Positions 7,453 to 16,346 of a DNA stretch of 42,744 nucleotides are shown here, piece after piece (positions within the stretch are counted from its first letter, which is position 1; every line of letters starts with the position of its first letter). The notes beneath the pieces are model-generated. The model was not told where the DNA came from. It saw only the letters and a program-made list of their open reading frames with translations, and searched no databases. The DNA lies in assembly GCF_014841215.1 (NCBI RefSeq), contig NZ_JACYTR010000041.1:1-42744 (forward strand). The letters are read 5' to 3'. The translations under genes were made by a program, and so were the position numbers. The stretch comes from Pseudomarimonas arenosa. GTDB taxonomy: Bacteria > Pseudomonadota > Gammaproteobacteria > Xanthomonadales > Xanthomonadaceae.

Positions 7453-10400
7453 ATGAAGGCAATGGATCAGGCCGTGCGCCGCGAGCTGGGGCGCGCGCGG
7501 CGCGATATCGAGCAGGGCTTGAGCCGCGACCGTGGTCGTTTGCATCGGCTGTGGTCGAAGTGGAGCGAGCGGCCTGAAGAGGCGGCTCGGCGCCAGGCTT
7601 TCGAACAGCTGCTGGAGGGGTCGAAGGCGGCGCGACAACGGCGCGTGGCGGCGATGCCGGCGATCAGGCTGGCCGACGATCTGCCGGTCAGTCGCGAAGC
7701 CGAAGCCATCATCGAGGCGATCCAGCAGAATCAGGTGCTGGTGGTGGCCGGCGAAACGGGCTCGGGCAAGACCACCCAGCTGCCGAAACTGGCCATGGCG
7801 GCCGGCTGTGGCGCGGCCGGCATGATCGGTTGCACGCAGCCGCGCCGTATCGCCGCGCGCTCGGTCGCGCGTCGTGTCGCAGAAGAACTTAACGCAGAGT
7901 TAGGTTCGGTGGTCGGGTTTCAGGTGCGCTTTACCGAGCAGGTGCGCGAGGACACCGTGGTCAAGTTCATGACCGACGGTATTCTGCTGGCCGAGATCCA
8001 GAGCGATCGCTATCTGTCGCGCTACGACACCCTGATCCTGGATGAGGCCCACGAGCGCAGTCTGAACATCGACTTTTTGCTCGGCTATCTCAAAGGCCTG
8101 CTGCGCAAGCGGCGGGATCTGAAGTTGATCGTTACCTCGGCCACCATCGATACCGAGCGCTTTGCCCAGCACTTCGAAGGCGCGCCGGTGATCAATGTCG
8201 AGGGTCGCAGCTATCCAGTTGAGCTGCGCTATCGGCCGCTGGAGGCCGCTGGCGAAATCGAAGATGAAAGCGGTGAAACGGTGCGTGAAGCGCGCAGCGT
8301 GACTGAGGCGATCGTCGCCGCCGCCGATGAAATCACCCGCGAAGATCCGCACGGCGATGTGCTGATCTTTCTGCCCGGCGAGCGTGAGATTCGCGAGGTG
8401 CACCGGGCGCTGGAACGCCGCCTCTACAAGGCCACCGAAGTGCTGCCCCTGTACGCGCGGCTGTCGGCGCGCGATCAGGATCGGGTGTTCCGCCCAGGGC
8501 CGGGCCGACGCATCGTGCTGGCCACCAATGTGGCGGAAACCTCGCTGACCGTGCCGCGAATTCGCTATGTGATCGACCCCGGCCTGGCCCGGGTGAAGCG
8601 CTACAGCCCGCGACAGAAACTCGATCGCCTGCATATCGAGCCGATTTCGCGCGCCTCGGCCGATCAACGCAAGGGGCGCTGTGGCCGCGTGGCGGCTGGT
8701 GTGTGCTATCGGCTGTACAGCGAGCCCGACTACTTAGCACGGCCTTTGTACACCGACCCGGAGATTCGCCGCTCGGCGCTGGCCGGGGTGATCCTGCGCA
8801 TGCTGTCGCTGGGCCTGGGGCAGATCGATCGCTTCGCCTTTATCGACGAGCCGGACAGCCGGGCGATTGCCGAGGGCTGGCAGCAGCTCGACGAACTCGG
8901 TGCGGTCGACAAGCAGAAGCAGTTGACCGCCACCGGTCGTGCCATGGCCAAACTGCCGATCGACGTCAAGCTGGCGCGCATGCTGATCGCCGCGGTGGAA
9001 CTCGGTGCTGTCAGCGAGTTGCTGATCATCGCCAGCTTTCTCAGCATTCAGGATCCGCGTGAGCGCCCAGTCGAGGCGCGCGGTGCAGCCGATAGCGCGC
9101 ACGGGACATGGGCCGATGAGCGCTCGGAATTCGTCGCCATCCTGAATTTGTGGAAGGCGTATCAGCATGAGCATGCCGAGCGTACCCAGAGCGGCTTGCG
9201 GCAGTGGTGCGAGAAACATTTCCTCAGCTTCTTGCGCATGCGCGAGTGGCGCGAGCTGCACCGGCAGTTGCTGTTGCTGGCCCAGGAGCAAGGCTGGACC
9301 TTGAGCGCCGAGGCTGCCGACTACGCCGCCCTGCACAAGGCGATCATCTGCGGTGTGCCGATGCAGATCGGGCAGAAGAACGACAAGCATCTGTTCGACG
9401 CGCCGCGCCAGCGTCGCTTTGCCGTGTTCCCCGGTTCGCGTCTGGCCAAACGGCCGCCGAACTGGTTGATGGCTGCGGTATTGCTCGATATCCACAAGGT
9501 CTATGCCATGACCGTGGCCAAGATCGAGCCCGAATGGGTGATCGAACAGCTGCCGCATCTGCTGTCGCGCAAGCATTTTGACCCGCACTGGTCGCGTGCC
9601 CAGGGCCGGGTGGTGGGTTTCGAGCAGATCAGTCTGTTTGGCCTGCTGCTGCAGGCCAAGCGACCGATCCACTATGGCGGCCTGTATCCGCAGGAAGCGC
9701 ATCAAATCTTCGTCCAGCAGGCCCTGGTGACCGGCGAGATCAATACCCGTCTGCCGTTCATCGAGCGCAACCTGAAGATGCTCGACAAGGCGCGGGAAGA
9801 AGAGGCTAAGTTGCGGCGGGTCGGCCTGGTGGCCGACGAAGAGTGGCAGGCGCGCTGGTACCTCGATCGCATCCCGCCCGAGATCAATAGCGCGGTGGGT
9901 CTCGATGCCTGGCACAAGCGCCTTAACGCACAGCTTAGCCAGGCGCTGGAATGGAATCTGGCCGATCTTCTGCCCGGTGAGGGCAGTGAGCAAGATCGCT
10001 TTCCCAAGTTCTGGCCCTTGGCCGAAACTCGGCTGCGCCTGCACTACGCTTTTGAGCCCGGCCAGGGTGCCGATGGTGTGACCCTGGAGGTGCCACTGCA
10101 CCTGCTGGGCGCCCTGGATGAGGCGCGGCTCAGTTGGCTGGTGCCGGGCTTCGTTGAAGACAAGGCGACCGCGCTGATCCGTGGATTGCCAAAGCAGCTT
10201 CGACGAAATTTCGTGCCGGCGCCGGATTTCGCCCGCGCGTTCGCCGAGGCCTTCCCGCAGCCCGGTGCCGATGCTCTGGTGGGCGAACTGGCACGCTTTC
10301 TGCGTCGCCTCACTGGGGTGGAGATCCAGGCCAGTGACTTCGATGAGGCAGCGGTAGCCGAGCACCTGCGCATGAATCTGCGCCTGCTGGCGCGCGACGG

Positions 10401-11340
10401 CCGCAAGGCGCTGGCTGAGTCACGCGATCTTGCCGTTCTGCGCCAGCGCTTCGCCGAGCAGGCCGAGCGCGCGTTTGCAGCGCGCGTGGCCAAGGGCATG
10501 GAAGCGCTGGGCCTGATCGATTTCCCAGAGCAAGGCGTGCCCGAGCAAGTGGTCGGTGAAGCAGGGGTGCCGGCGTTTCCGGCCCTGGTCGATCAGGGAG
10601 AGTCGGTGAGCCTGCAGGTGCGTGCCGATCGTGATGAGGCGTCAGCGTTGCACGCGCAGGGTGTGCGGCGACTGATGCTGCTGGCCTTGGCGCCGAAGAT
10701 CAAGCAGGCGCGCAAGCAGTTACCGATCGACCCCAAGATCGGTCTGTTGTACGCCGCCATCGAGTCACAGGAGCGCCTGCGGGGCGATCTGGTCGAGGCG
10801 GCGGTGAATGCGCTGTGTGCAGATGGTCTGCAAGCGATCCGCACGGCCGCCGCATTTGCGACGCGCCTGGACGAGGTGCAGCGCAACCTGTTTGCCGCTG
10901 CGGTGGAGCGCTTGCGTTTGGCCGAGCAGGTGCTGGCCCAGTACGCCGAGCTGAAGCCGCTGCTGGAGCCGGAGCTGGTCGGCTTCGCCCGGGCCAACTT
11001 CGATGACCTGCGCGCGCAGTTGCAGGGACTGATGCCGCCTGGCTTCCTGCGCGACACACCGGCCGAACACCTGCAGAGTTTTCCGCGCTATCTGAAGGCG
11101 ATGCGCCTGCGGGTCGATCGACTGAACAATGATCCGCCGCGCGATCAGCAAAAAATGCTGGAAGTTCAGCCGTTTACAACCGCGCTGGAGCGGCTGCCGG
11201 CGGATCGGCCCGGCCGCTCAGAGCTGCGCTGGGCGCTGGAGGAATTGCGCGTGTCGCTGTTTGCACAGGAGCTGGGCACCCGCGAGCCGATCTCGACCAA
11301 ACGGGTGGCCAAACTGCTGGAGCGATTGCTCGCCGACTGA
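7453..11340 (+). CDS. hrpA: ATP-dependent RNA helicase HrpA
   Basis: A 1295-residue DEAH-box RNA helicase, matching the large HrpA of proteobacteria (about 1300 residues), which is linked to mRNA processing and rescue of stalled ribosomes. Motifs: Walker A GETGSGKTT (K106), DEAH with HERSLNIDFLLGYL (197-200), SATIDTERF, FLPGEREI, NVAETSLTVPRIRYVIDPG and the arginine-finger motif QRKGRCGR. After the helicase core come the helicase-associated/OB-fold segment (MQIGQKNDKHLF) and the long C-terminal DUF3418 region (PIHYGGLYPQEAHQ onward). ATG 7453 and ATG 7462 are both possible; 7462 has AAGG very close. No hairpin lies between its stop and the convergent gene 24 bases on. Confidence 0.95.
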   Translation: MKAMDQAVRRELGRARRDIEQGLSRDRGRLHRLWSKWSERPEEAARRQAFEQLLEGSKAARQRRVAAMPAIRLADDLPVSREAEAIIEAIQQNQVLVVAGETGSGKTTQLPKLAMAAGCGAAGMIGCTQPRRIAARSVARRVAEELNAELGSVVGFQVRFTEQVREDTVVKFMTDGILLAEIQSDRYLSRYDTLILDEAHERSLNIDFLLGYLKGLLRKRRDLKLIVTSATIDTERFAQHFEGAPVINVEGRSYPVELRYRPLEAAGEIEDESGETVREARSVTEAIVAAADEITREDPHGDVLIFLPGEREIREVHRALERRLYKATEVLPLYARLSARDQDRVFRPGPGRRIVLATNVAETSLTVPRIRYVIDPGLARVKRYSPRQKLDRLHIEPISRASADQRKGRCGRVAAGVCYRLYSEPDYLARPLYTDPEIRRSALAGVILRMLSLGLGQIDRFAFIDEPDSRAIAEGWQQLDELGAVDKQKQLTATGRAMAKLPIDVKLARMLIAAVELGAVSELLIIASFLSIQDPRERPVEARGAADSAHGTWADERSEFVAILNLWKAYQHEHAERTQSGLRQWCEKHFLSFLRMREWRELHRQLLLLAQEQGWTLSAEAADYAALHKAIICGVPMQIGQKNDKHLFDAPRQRRFAVFPGSRLAKRPPNWLMAAVLLDIHKVYAMTVAKIEPEWVIEQLPHLLSRKHFDPHWSRAQGRVVGFEQISLFGLLLQAKRPIHYGGLYPQEAHQIFVQQALVTGEINTRLPFIERNLKMLDKAREEEAKLRRVGLVADEEWQARWYLDRIPPEINSAVGLDAWHKRLNAQLSQALEWNLADLLPGEGSEQDRFPKFWPLAETRLRLHYAFEPGQGADGVTLEVPLHLLGALDEARLSWLVPGFVEDKATALIRGLPKQLRRNFVPAPDFARAFAEAFPQPGADALVGELARFLRRLTGVEIQASDFDEAAVAEHLRMNLRLLARDGRKALAESRDLAVLRQRFAEQAERAFAARVAKGMEALGLIDFPEQGVPEQVVGEAGVPAFPALVDQGESVSLQVRADRDEASALHAQGVRRLMLLALAPKIKQARKQLPIDPKIGLLYAAIESQERLRGDLVEAAVNALCADGLQAIRTAAAFATRLDEVQRNLFAAAVERLRLAEQVLAQYAELKPLLEPELVGFARANFDDLRAQLQGLMPPGFLRDTPAEHLQSFPRYLKAMRLRVDRLNNDPPRDQQKMLEVQPFTTALERLPADRPGRSELRWALEELRVSLFAQELGTREPISTKRVAKLLERLLAD

Positions 11341-11364
11341 GCTGGCAGGTCGCGTGGCGAGCGA

Positions 11365-11841
11365 CTACTGGATGCGCTTGACCTTGACGCTGCTGTTGTA
11401 ACCTTCCACCTGCAGGAACCAGGTATCCAATACGCCCGGCGAGATCGTCACCGTCGGCGACTGCAGCCTGACCACGAAGCTGGCGCCAGGATCGGTCGAT
11501 TGCCAGATCTGGCCGTTTTCCAGCGTAAACGTGGTCTGACCGCGCCAGCCGGTGAATTCGCCCGGGATGCGCGAAACGATATTGCCGCCCTTGCGCAGGC
11601 TCGATTTGCTCAAGCCTCGAAGATCAGGTGCCTGAGCGGCTGCTGCCGCCGTGGTGCCCTTGCTACGCAGCCAGTCATTGAGGGCGCGCAATTCAGCCTC
11701 GCTGAGCTTGTCGAGGCCCGCCGCCTTGAACTCCGCGGCGCTCATTCGCTCCTCCAGCGAGGAAAACGACTGGGCCGACACAGTGGCAGAGAACAGCATA
11801 GCGATCAGCAGGGGCGCGAAACGAAGCACAGGCGATCTCAC
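11365..11841 (-). CDS. Small exported protein of unknown function
   Basis: 158 residues starting at GTG. A clear Sec signal peptide (MRSPVLRFAPLLIAMLFSA, cleavage near VSAQS) predicts export. The mature N-terminal half is helical (SLEERMSAAEFKAAGLDKLS, then EAELRALNDWLRSK) followed by an alanine-rich linker. The C-terminal half (SRIPGEFTGWRGQTTFTLEN, QIWQS, FVVRLQSPTV) looks like a compact beta-barrel, a pattern I recall from small uncharacterised exported proteins in this order. I do not recognise a named family. It converges on hrpA and is divergent from the surface-protein gene. Confidence 0.7.
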   Translation of the reverse strand: MRSPVLRFAPLLIAMLFSATVSAQSFSSLEERMSAAEFKAAGLDKLSEAELRALNDWLRSKGTTAAAAAQAPDLRGLSKSSLRKGGNIVSRIPGEFTGWRGQTTFTLENGQIWQSTDPGASFVVRLQSPTVTISPGVLDTWFLQVEGYNSSVKVKRIQ

Positions 11842-12035
11842 AGTCAGTGGCGTGGGTCGCGGAATTGTACCGGCTGATAACCGAAAATGCTCCGGTGGTC
11901 AGGGGATAGCGCGTATTGTTCACGTTTCACCCAGCCAATCGACTAAAATCGCGCGACGGTGCTACAACGATGCCGCGTCCGTCCTTGGGCGCGGTGCGTA
12001 GCCCCACCACAGAGTCAGATTCGGAGTAGTTCTTA

Positions 12036-13988
12036 GTGTCCCAGCGAATTTCACCCCGCCGTCGCATGGTCGAAGCCATTGCCGTCGCTCTTGCCGCAGC
12101 CCCCCTGGCGGTCAGTGCGGCCAACCCGTCGGCCAAGCCTGTGGTGAGCGAATCTGCTCCGATGATTTGTTCAGGCAAGGAATCAACCGGAAGTCTGGCG
12201 CTCCAATACACGCCGTTTGGTTGGGCTCTGGCCGAAGTGGGTGATGACCCGAAGTCGGCCTGCAACATGAAGCTGACCACGGCGAATCTGCATGTCTTGT
12301 TCCCGGGTGACGGCGACAACACTGTGCTGCTGGAGTCGGCGCCGGTGTTCTCGCTCGCAGCCAAGCAATTCAGTCTTGAGTTTGTCGAGCCGGTACTGTG
12401 TGAGAGCTACTATCCGGTCGAGAGCCCCAATCTGCTATCGCTGCAGCTGACTGGCCCAGACGGTGCCGTGCAAACCGTGCGCGGTGTGTCGGCGCTGAAC
12501 TATTCCTTGCCGGTGGCTGGTCAGGCCTCAACGGGGCGACTGTCGCCGGTCATGGCCAACGGCAGCTTCGGCCCCTGGGTGCAGTGCTACGGCGTGCCCT
12601 ACACCAGTCTGGTGGTGGGCGTGCCTGACGTTCCGGCGTCGGACGCAACCGCAACCGATCTGGTGTTTGCCGCCGGGTTCGAGGATCAGGTCGCGCCGGC
12701 AATGCGTTCGGACCTCAAGGTCGAGATTCTGGATGGGCCGGTCGATACCCCCACCGCCTTCCTCACTCGCAACCTCACCAAGACGGTCAATATTCCGTTC
12801 CAGTACTCGATTCGAGTGCGCAATATCGGTATGGCCGCGGCCAACAACGTGCGCCTGAAGGAGTTCGTGCCGACCACCGGGCCGCTGACCCCGCTGGTGC
12901 AGGCGCAGGCCTTCACCTGCGTTGATCGCGCATCGGGAGAAACGATGGCCGATCCGGGCACCACCTGCGCTGGCGGCACCGGCGTGCTCAACGCCAGTGG
13001 TTTCAGCGTGCCGGCGGGCGGGTCGCGTACCTACACTCTGACTCGCAACGTGCCGAGCGGTACCACTGGGCAGAAGTCGGTGCTGGCCGCAGGGCTGTTC
13101 TTCGATCCGCAAGATGCGGTGGGTCAGGGCGATGTCGCCACCAATGACAATTCCGCCGCCGCGGTGATCAATCTGATCGAGAATCAGGCGCCGACGATTG
13201 CCTGCGTCAGCAACCCGGGGGGCAGCCCTATTGGCGCCACCATCAATCTGACCGAAGACGATCCGACCGCTCCGCGCAACTTCCTGTGCACCCTGGTCGA
13301 TCCTGAAACCGATCCGCTGCACCCGACCACGCCGTTCACCGCGACCAGTTCGAATCAGAATCTGATCAGCAACGCATCCCTGTTGGGCAGCCCGACCGGC
13401 AATCAGTGGCCGCTGAGTATCGGCCCGCAAGCAGAGACCTCGGGCTCGGCGATCATCACCCTGACGTCGCAGGACGACCGCGGTGCGACGCGTGCCGTGA
13501 ACGTCACGGTCAACGTCAGCAATGTCAATGATCCGCCGGAAGCGTCGCTGCTGCACAACGATCTGAGGCTGAGTTCGGCCGGTGATTTGCCGCGCGATTC
13601 GGGCAACCAGTTCGTGCCTGCCACCCGCACCGGCTGTCTGTCCTTGCCGGATGGTCAGGGCGAATGTCAGATTGAGATCGTCGACTTCTTCGCTGTCAGT
13701 CCGGGGCCGAACGAGACCAGTCAGACGCTTACCCCGAACGCGGTGAGCTGCGTCAATGAGGGCGGCAGCCCGATTCCGGAGGCAGTCTTCACCGCCATGC
13801 CGACCGCTTTGGTGGGAGTGCCGCCGGTCACCGGGGCGTTTAATCTGCGCTTTACCTATGCCAAGAATCTGCCTGCCAACACACAGATTCGTTGTACCTT
13901 TACCTTCCGCGACAACGGCTCACCCGTGGAAAACTCGGCCACCGGTGCTGCTGCCGAACTGCTGTTCACCCGTTGGGCCAGCTCCTGA
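12036..13988 (+). CDS. Large exported surface protein with DUF11-like and cadherin-like repeats
   Basis: 650 residues from GTG 12036, which has GGAG ten bases upstream (an ATG at 12066 is an alternative). An Arg-rich start and hydrophobic stretch (VEAIAVALAAAPLAVSAA) form a signal peptide. A Cys-containing N-terminal domain runs to about 205 and ends at the motif DLVFAAGFE, close to the 'IFADGFE' motif I associate with secreted proteins of Lysobacterales. Then come a DUF11-like beta-sandwich (about 225-385: VNIPFQYSIRVRNIGMAAAN) and one cadherin/Ig-like repeat (about 390-505) ending in NVSNVNDPPEAS. There is no enzyme motif and no recognisable C-terminal anchor. A surface or extracellular structural role is inferred. 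Confidence 0.72.
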   Translation: MSQRISPRRRMVEAIAVALAAAPLAVSAANPSAKPVVSESAPMICSGKESTGSLALQYTPFGWALAEVGDDPKSACNMKLTTANLHVLFPGDGDNTVLLESAPVFSLAAKQFSLEFVEPVLCESYYPVESPNLLSLQLTGPDGAVQTVRGVSALNYSLPVAGQASTGRLSPVMANGSFGPWVQCYGVPYTSLVVGVPDVPASDATATDLVFAAGFEDQVAPAMRSDLKVEILDGPVDTPTAFLTRNLTKTVNIPFQYSIRVRNIGMAAANNVRLKEFVPTTGPLTPLVQAQAFTCVDRASGETMADPGTTCAGGTGVLNASGFSVPAGGSRTYTLTRNVPSGTTGQKSVLAAGLFFDPQDAVGQGDVATNDNSAAAVINLIENQAPTIACVSNPGGSPIGATINLTEDDPTAPRNFLCTLVDPETDPLHPTTPFTATSSNQNLISNASLLGSPTGNQWPLSIGPQAETSGSAIITLTSQDDRGATRAVNVTVNVSNVNDPPEASLLHNDLRLSSAGDLPRDSGNQFVPATRTGCLSLPDGQGECQIEIVDFFAVSPGPNETSQTLTPNAVSCVNEGGSPIPEAVFTAMPTALVGVPPVTGAFNLRFTYAKNLPANTQIRCTFTFRDNGSPVENSATGAAAELLFTRWASS

Positions 13989-14015
13989 TAGCGGCCTGAT
14001 TCTCATCGAACCCGC

Positions 14016-14046
14016 AACGCCGGAGCTCGCTCCGGCGTTGTTTTTT
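14016..14046 (+). terminator. Rho-independent terminator after the surface-protein gene
   Basis: Perfect 10-bp stem AACGCCGGAG (14016-14025), loop CTCG, CTCCGGCGTT (14030-14039), followed by G and six T. This is the clearest intrinsic terminator in the window. It ends 13 bases before the relA start codon. Confidence 0.88.
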
Positions 14047-14047
14047 C

Positions 14048-14053
14048 TACACT
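14048..14053 (+). promoter_or_regulatory. Candidate -10 element for relA
   Basis: TACACT lies directly after the terminator T-run and ends six bases before GTG 14060. If used, transcription would start at or next to the start codon and give a leaderless relA mRNA. No good -35 is visible because that position falls inside the terminator stem. Confidence 0.3.
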
Positions 14054-14059
14054 GCTCCG

Positions 14060-16189
14060 GTGAAACGTTCCGATACCGCCGTCATCCAGTTTCAGCATTG
14101 GTGTCAGTCGCGACCGGCCGAGGCGCCGGCGTTGCCGCCACCGGTGCTGGCCTGGATTGAACAGCAATTGGCTCAGGTCCCGGCGGATCAAGGGCTGGAC
14201 CGAGAACAGAGCCTGGTCCAGACCCTAAGCATCCTGGATGAGCTGGGCGGCGATCGTGACACCTTGATTGCCGCAGCGATCTACGGATTGGCTACCGCGC
14301 CGCCGGAGGCCGAATGGGCCAAGGGCAGTGTGGAGAGTCTGATCCTGGGGCAGGCCGAGGCCGAAAAGGTCTGGTCGATCTACGATCAGCGCAGCGCCTC
14401 GGCTGGCACGGAAGGACTGCGTCGTCTGCTGCTGTCGATTGTGCGCGATGTGCGGGTGGTGTTGATCCTGCTGGCGCGGCAGCTGGTGCGGATGCGCGAT
14501 GCCGGATCGCTGCCTGAGGACGAACGTCGACGACTGGCGCAGCTGACTGCCGACATTCATTCGCCGCTGGCCAACCGCCTGGGCATCTGGCAGGTCAAAT
14601 GGGAACTGGAGGATCTGGCCTTCCGCCACCTTCATCCAGACACCTACAAGCGCATTGCCAAGTTACTCGATGAGCGTCGCATCGATCGCGAGCAGTACAT
14701 CGAGAGCTTCAAGCAGCGTCTGCGTGAGGCGCTGAAGGAAGCCAATCTGAAGGCCGATGTGGCTGGGCGGCCGAAGCATATCTACAGCATCTACAAGAAG
14801 ATGCAGCGCAAGAACGTGCCGTTCAGTGAGCTGTACGACATCCGCGCGGTGCGGGTGATGGTGAACGACATTGCCAGCTGCTATTCCGCACTCGGCGTGG
14901 TGCATGGGCTGTGGACGCCGGTGGCCAAGGAGTTCGATGACTACATCGCGCATCCCAAGGGCAACAACTACCGATCGCTGCACACCGCGGTGCTGGGGCC
15001 TGAGGGCAAGACGGTCGAGATCCAGATCCGCACCCACGAAATGCACGCCCAGGCGGAACTCGGTGTTGCGGCGCACTGGCGCTACAAGGAAGGCGGTCAC
15101 GCCGATGCCGAGTTCCAGCGCAAGATTGCCTGGATGCGCCAGCTGCTCGACAACAACGCTTCCGACGAGGAAGCGCTGGCTGCCGAACTTAACGCTGAGT
15201 TGGTGGAAGATCGTGTCTACGCGCTGACCCCGCAAGGCCAGGTGATCGATTTGCCGAACGGTGGCACTGTGCTGGATTTCGCCTATCACGTGCATACCGA
15301 AGTTGGCCATCGTTGTCGCGGCGCCAAGGTCAACGGCCGCATCGTGCCGCTGACCTATGCGGTGAAGAGTGGCGAGCGGGTGGAGATTCTCACCGGCAAG
15401 GTGTCCGAGCCGCGCCGCGACTGGCTGTTGCCGCACAACGGCTTCCTGCAAAGCTCGCGTGCTCGCGACAAGGTGCGAGCCTGGTTCCGCCGGCTCGATT
15501 TCGAGCGCAATCTGGCCGAGGGCAAGGAGCTGCTGGAGCGCGAACTGAAGCGTCTCGGCCTGCATCAGAGCGACCTCGGCTCGATTCTCGCGCCGCTGCG
15601 CTTTCAGCGACTGGAAGATCTGTACGTGGCGGTGGCCCTGGGTGATGTCGGGCCGACCCAGGTGGCGCGTGCCCTGCATGAGCCCAAGGCCGAAGCACCC
15701 GCCAAGCCTGCGCATACCCTGGCCAAACCGCCCAAGCCGGCGACCGGCTTCACCATCGAGGGTGTGGGCAATTTGCTGACGCAAATGGCGCAATGCTGTC
15801 AGCCGGTGGCCGGTGACCCAATCGTCGGCTATCTCACCGTCGGGCGTGGGGTCAGCATTCATCGCGAGCAGTGCAGCAACTTTGAGCACCTGGCCTCGCA
15901 GCACCCGGAGCGGGTGTTGCCGGTGGAGTGGGGCGGCAAGGCCGGGCAGAGCTTCCGAGTCGATCTGCGCATTCACGCCTTCGATCGCAAATGGCTGCTG
16001 AAGGACATCACCAATATCATCGGCACCAGCAATGCGCATATTCTCTCCCTCGACAGCCATGTCGATGATCAAAGCGGCAATGCCGAGCTGCGCATGGCGG
16101 TGAAGGTCAGTGACTACGATCAGCTCGGCAGCCTGCTCTCCAGCCTGTCGGCGGTGCCGGGCGTGTCCGGCGTCGAGCGCGCACGTTAG
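14060..16189 (+). CDS. relA: GTP pyrophosphokinase RelA, (p)ppGpp synthetase I
   Basis: 709 residues. Makes the alarmones pppGpp/ppGpp on ribosomes stalled with uncharged tRNA. The N-terminal pseudo-hydrolase domain lacks the HD motif (TLIAAAIYGLA where a hydrolase has HD), so hydrolysis is not expected. The synthetase domain shows RPKHIYSIYKKMQRK, YDIRAVRVMV and EFDDYIAHPKGNNYRS. The EXDD motif (E291-D294) marks monofunctional RelA, while RXKD marks bifunctional SpoT/Rel. TGS (about 384-445), a zinc-finger/helical region with CCQPVAGDP, and a C-terminal ACT domain (about 630-709) follow. The start is GTG, with a terminator immediately upstream. SpoT, needed for hydrolysis, must be elsewhere. 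Confidence 0.95.
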   Translation: MKRSDTAVIQFQHWCQSRPAEAPALPPPVLAWIEQQLAQVPADQGLDREQSLVQTLSILDELGGDRDTLIAAAIYGLATAPPEAEWAKGSVESLILGQAEAEKVWSIYDQRSASAGTEGLRRLLLSIVRDVRVVLILLARQLVRMRDAGSLPEDERRRLAQLTADIHSPLANRLGIWQVKWELEDLAFRHLHPDTYKRIAKLLDERRIDREQYIESFKQRLREALKEANLKADVAGRPKHIYSIYKKMQRKNVPFSELYDIRAVRVMVNDIASCYSALGVVHGLWTPVAKEFDDYIAHPKGNNYRSLHTAVLGPEGKTVEIQIRTHEMHAQAELGVAAHWRYKEGGHADAEFQRKIAWMRQLLDNNASDEEALAAELNAELVEDRVYALTPQGQVIDLPNGGTVLDFAYHVHTEVGHRCRGAKVNGRIVPLTYAVKSGERVEILTGKVSEPRRDWLLPHNGFLQSSRARDKVRAWFRRLDFERNLAEGKELLERELKRLGLHQSDLGSILAPLRFQRLEDLYVAVALGDVGPTQVARALHEPKAEAPAKPAHTLAKPPKPATGFTIEGVGNLLTQMAQCCQPVAGDPIVGYLTVGRGVSIHREQCSNFEHLASQHPERVLPVEWGGKAGQSFRVDLRIHAFDRKWLLKDITNIIGTSNAHILSLDSHVDDQSGNAELRMAVKVSDYDQLGSLLSSLSAVPGVSGVERAR

Positions 16190-16346
16190 TCGACCCGGCG
16201 CCGACGTCGGCTGGTATGCTGCGAGAAACCGGGCCAGCCAGGGCAAATCGGCTGCCGGGTAGGATGCTGTCGCGTTGGATGCCCCAGGGGTGAGGCACCG
16301 CGACCCGATGCCGCTAGAGGCGCCCAGCCATGGAAATGCAACACGA

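Noticed and set aside
8734-10365. 543-residue open frame on the minus strand inside hrpA
   Set aside because: It lies wholly antisense to a gene with complete helicase motifs. Long antisense frames are common in GC-rich DNA, and this one shows no recognisable motif.
12528-13556. 342-residue minus-strand frame over the surface-protein gene
   Set aside because: Arg/Gly-rich antisense shadow of a gene with a signal peptide and ordered domains.
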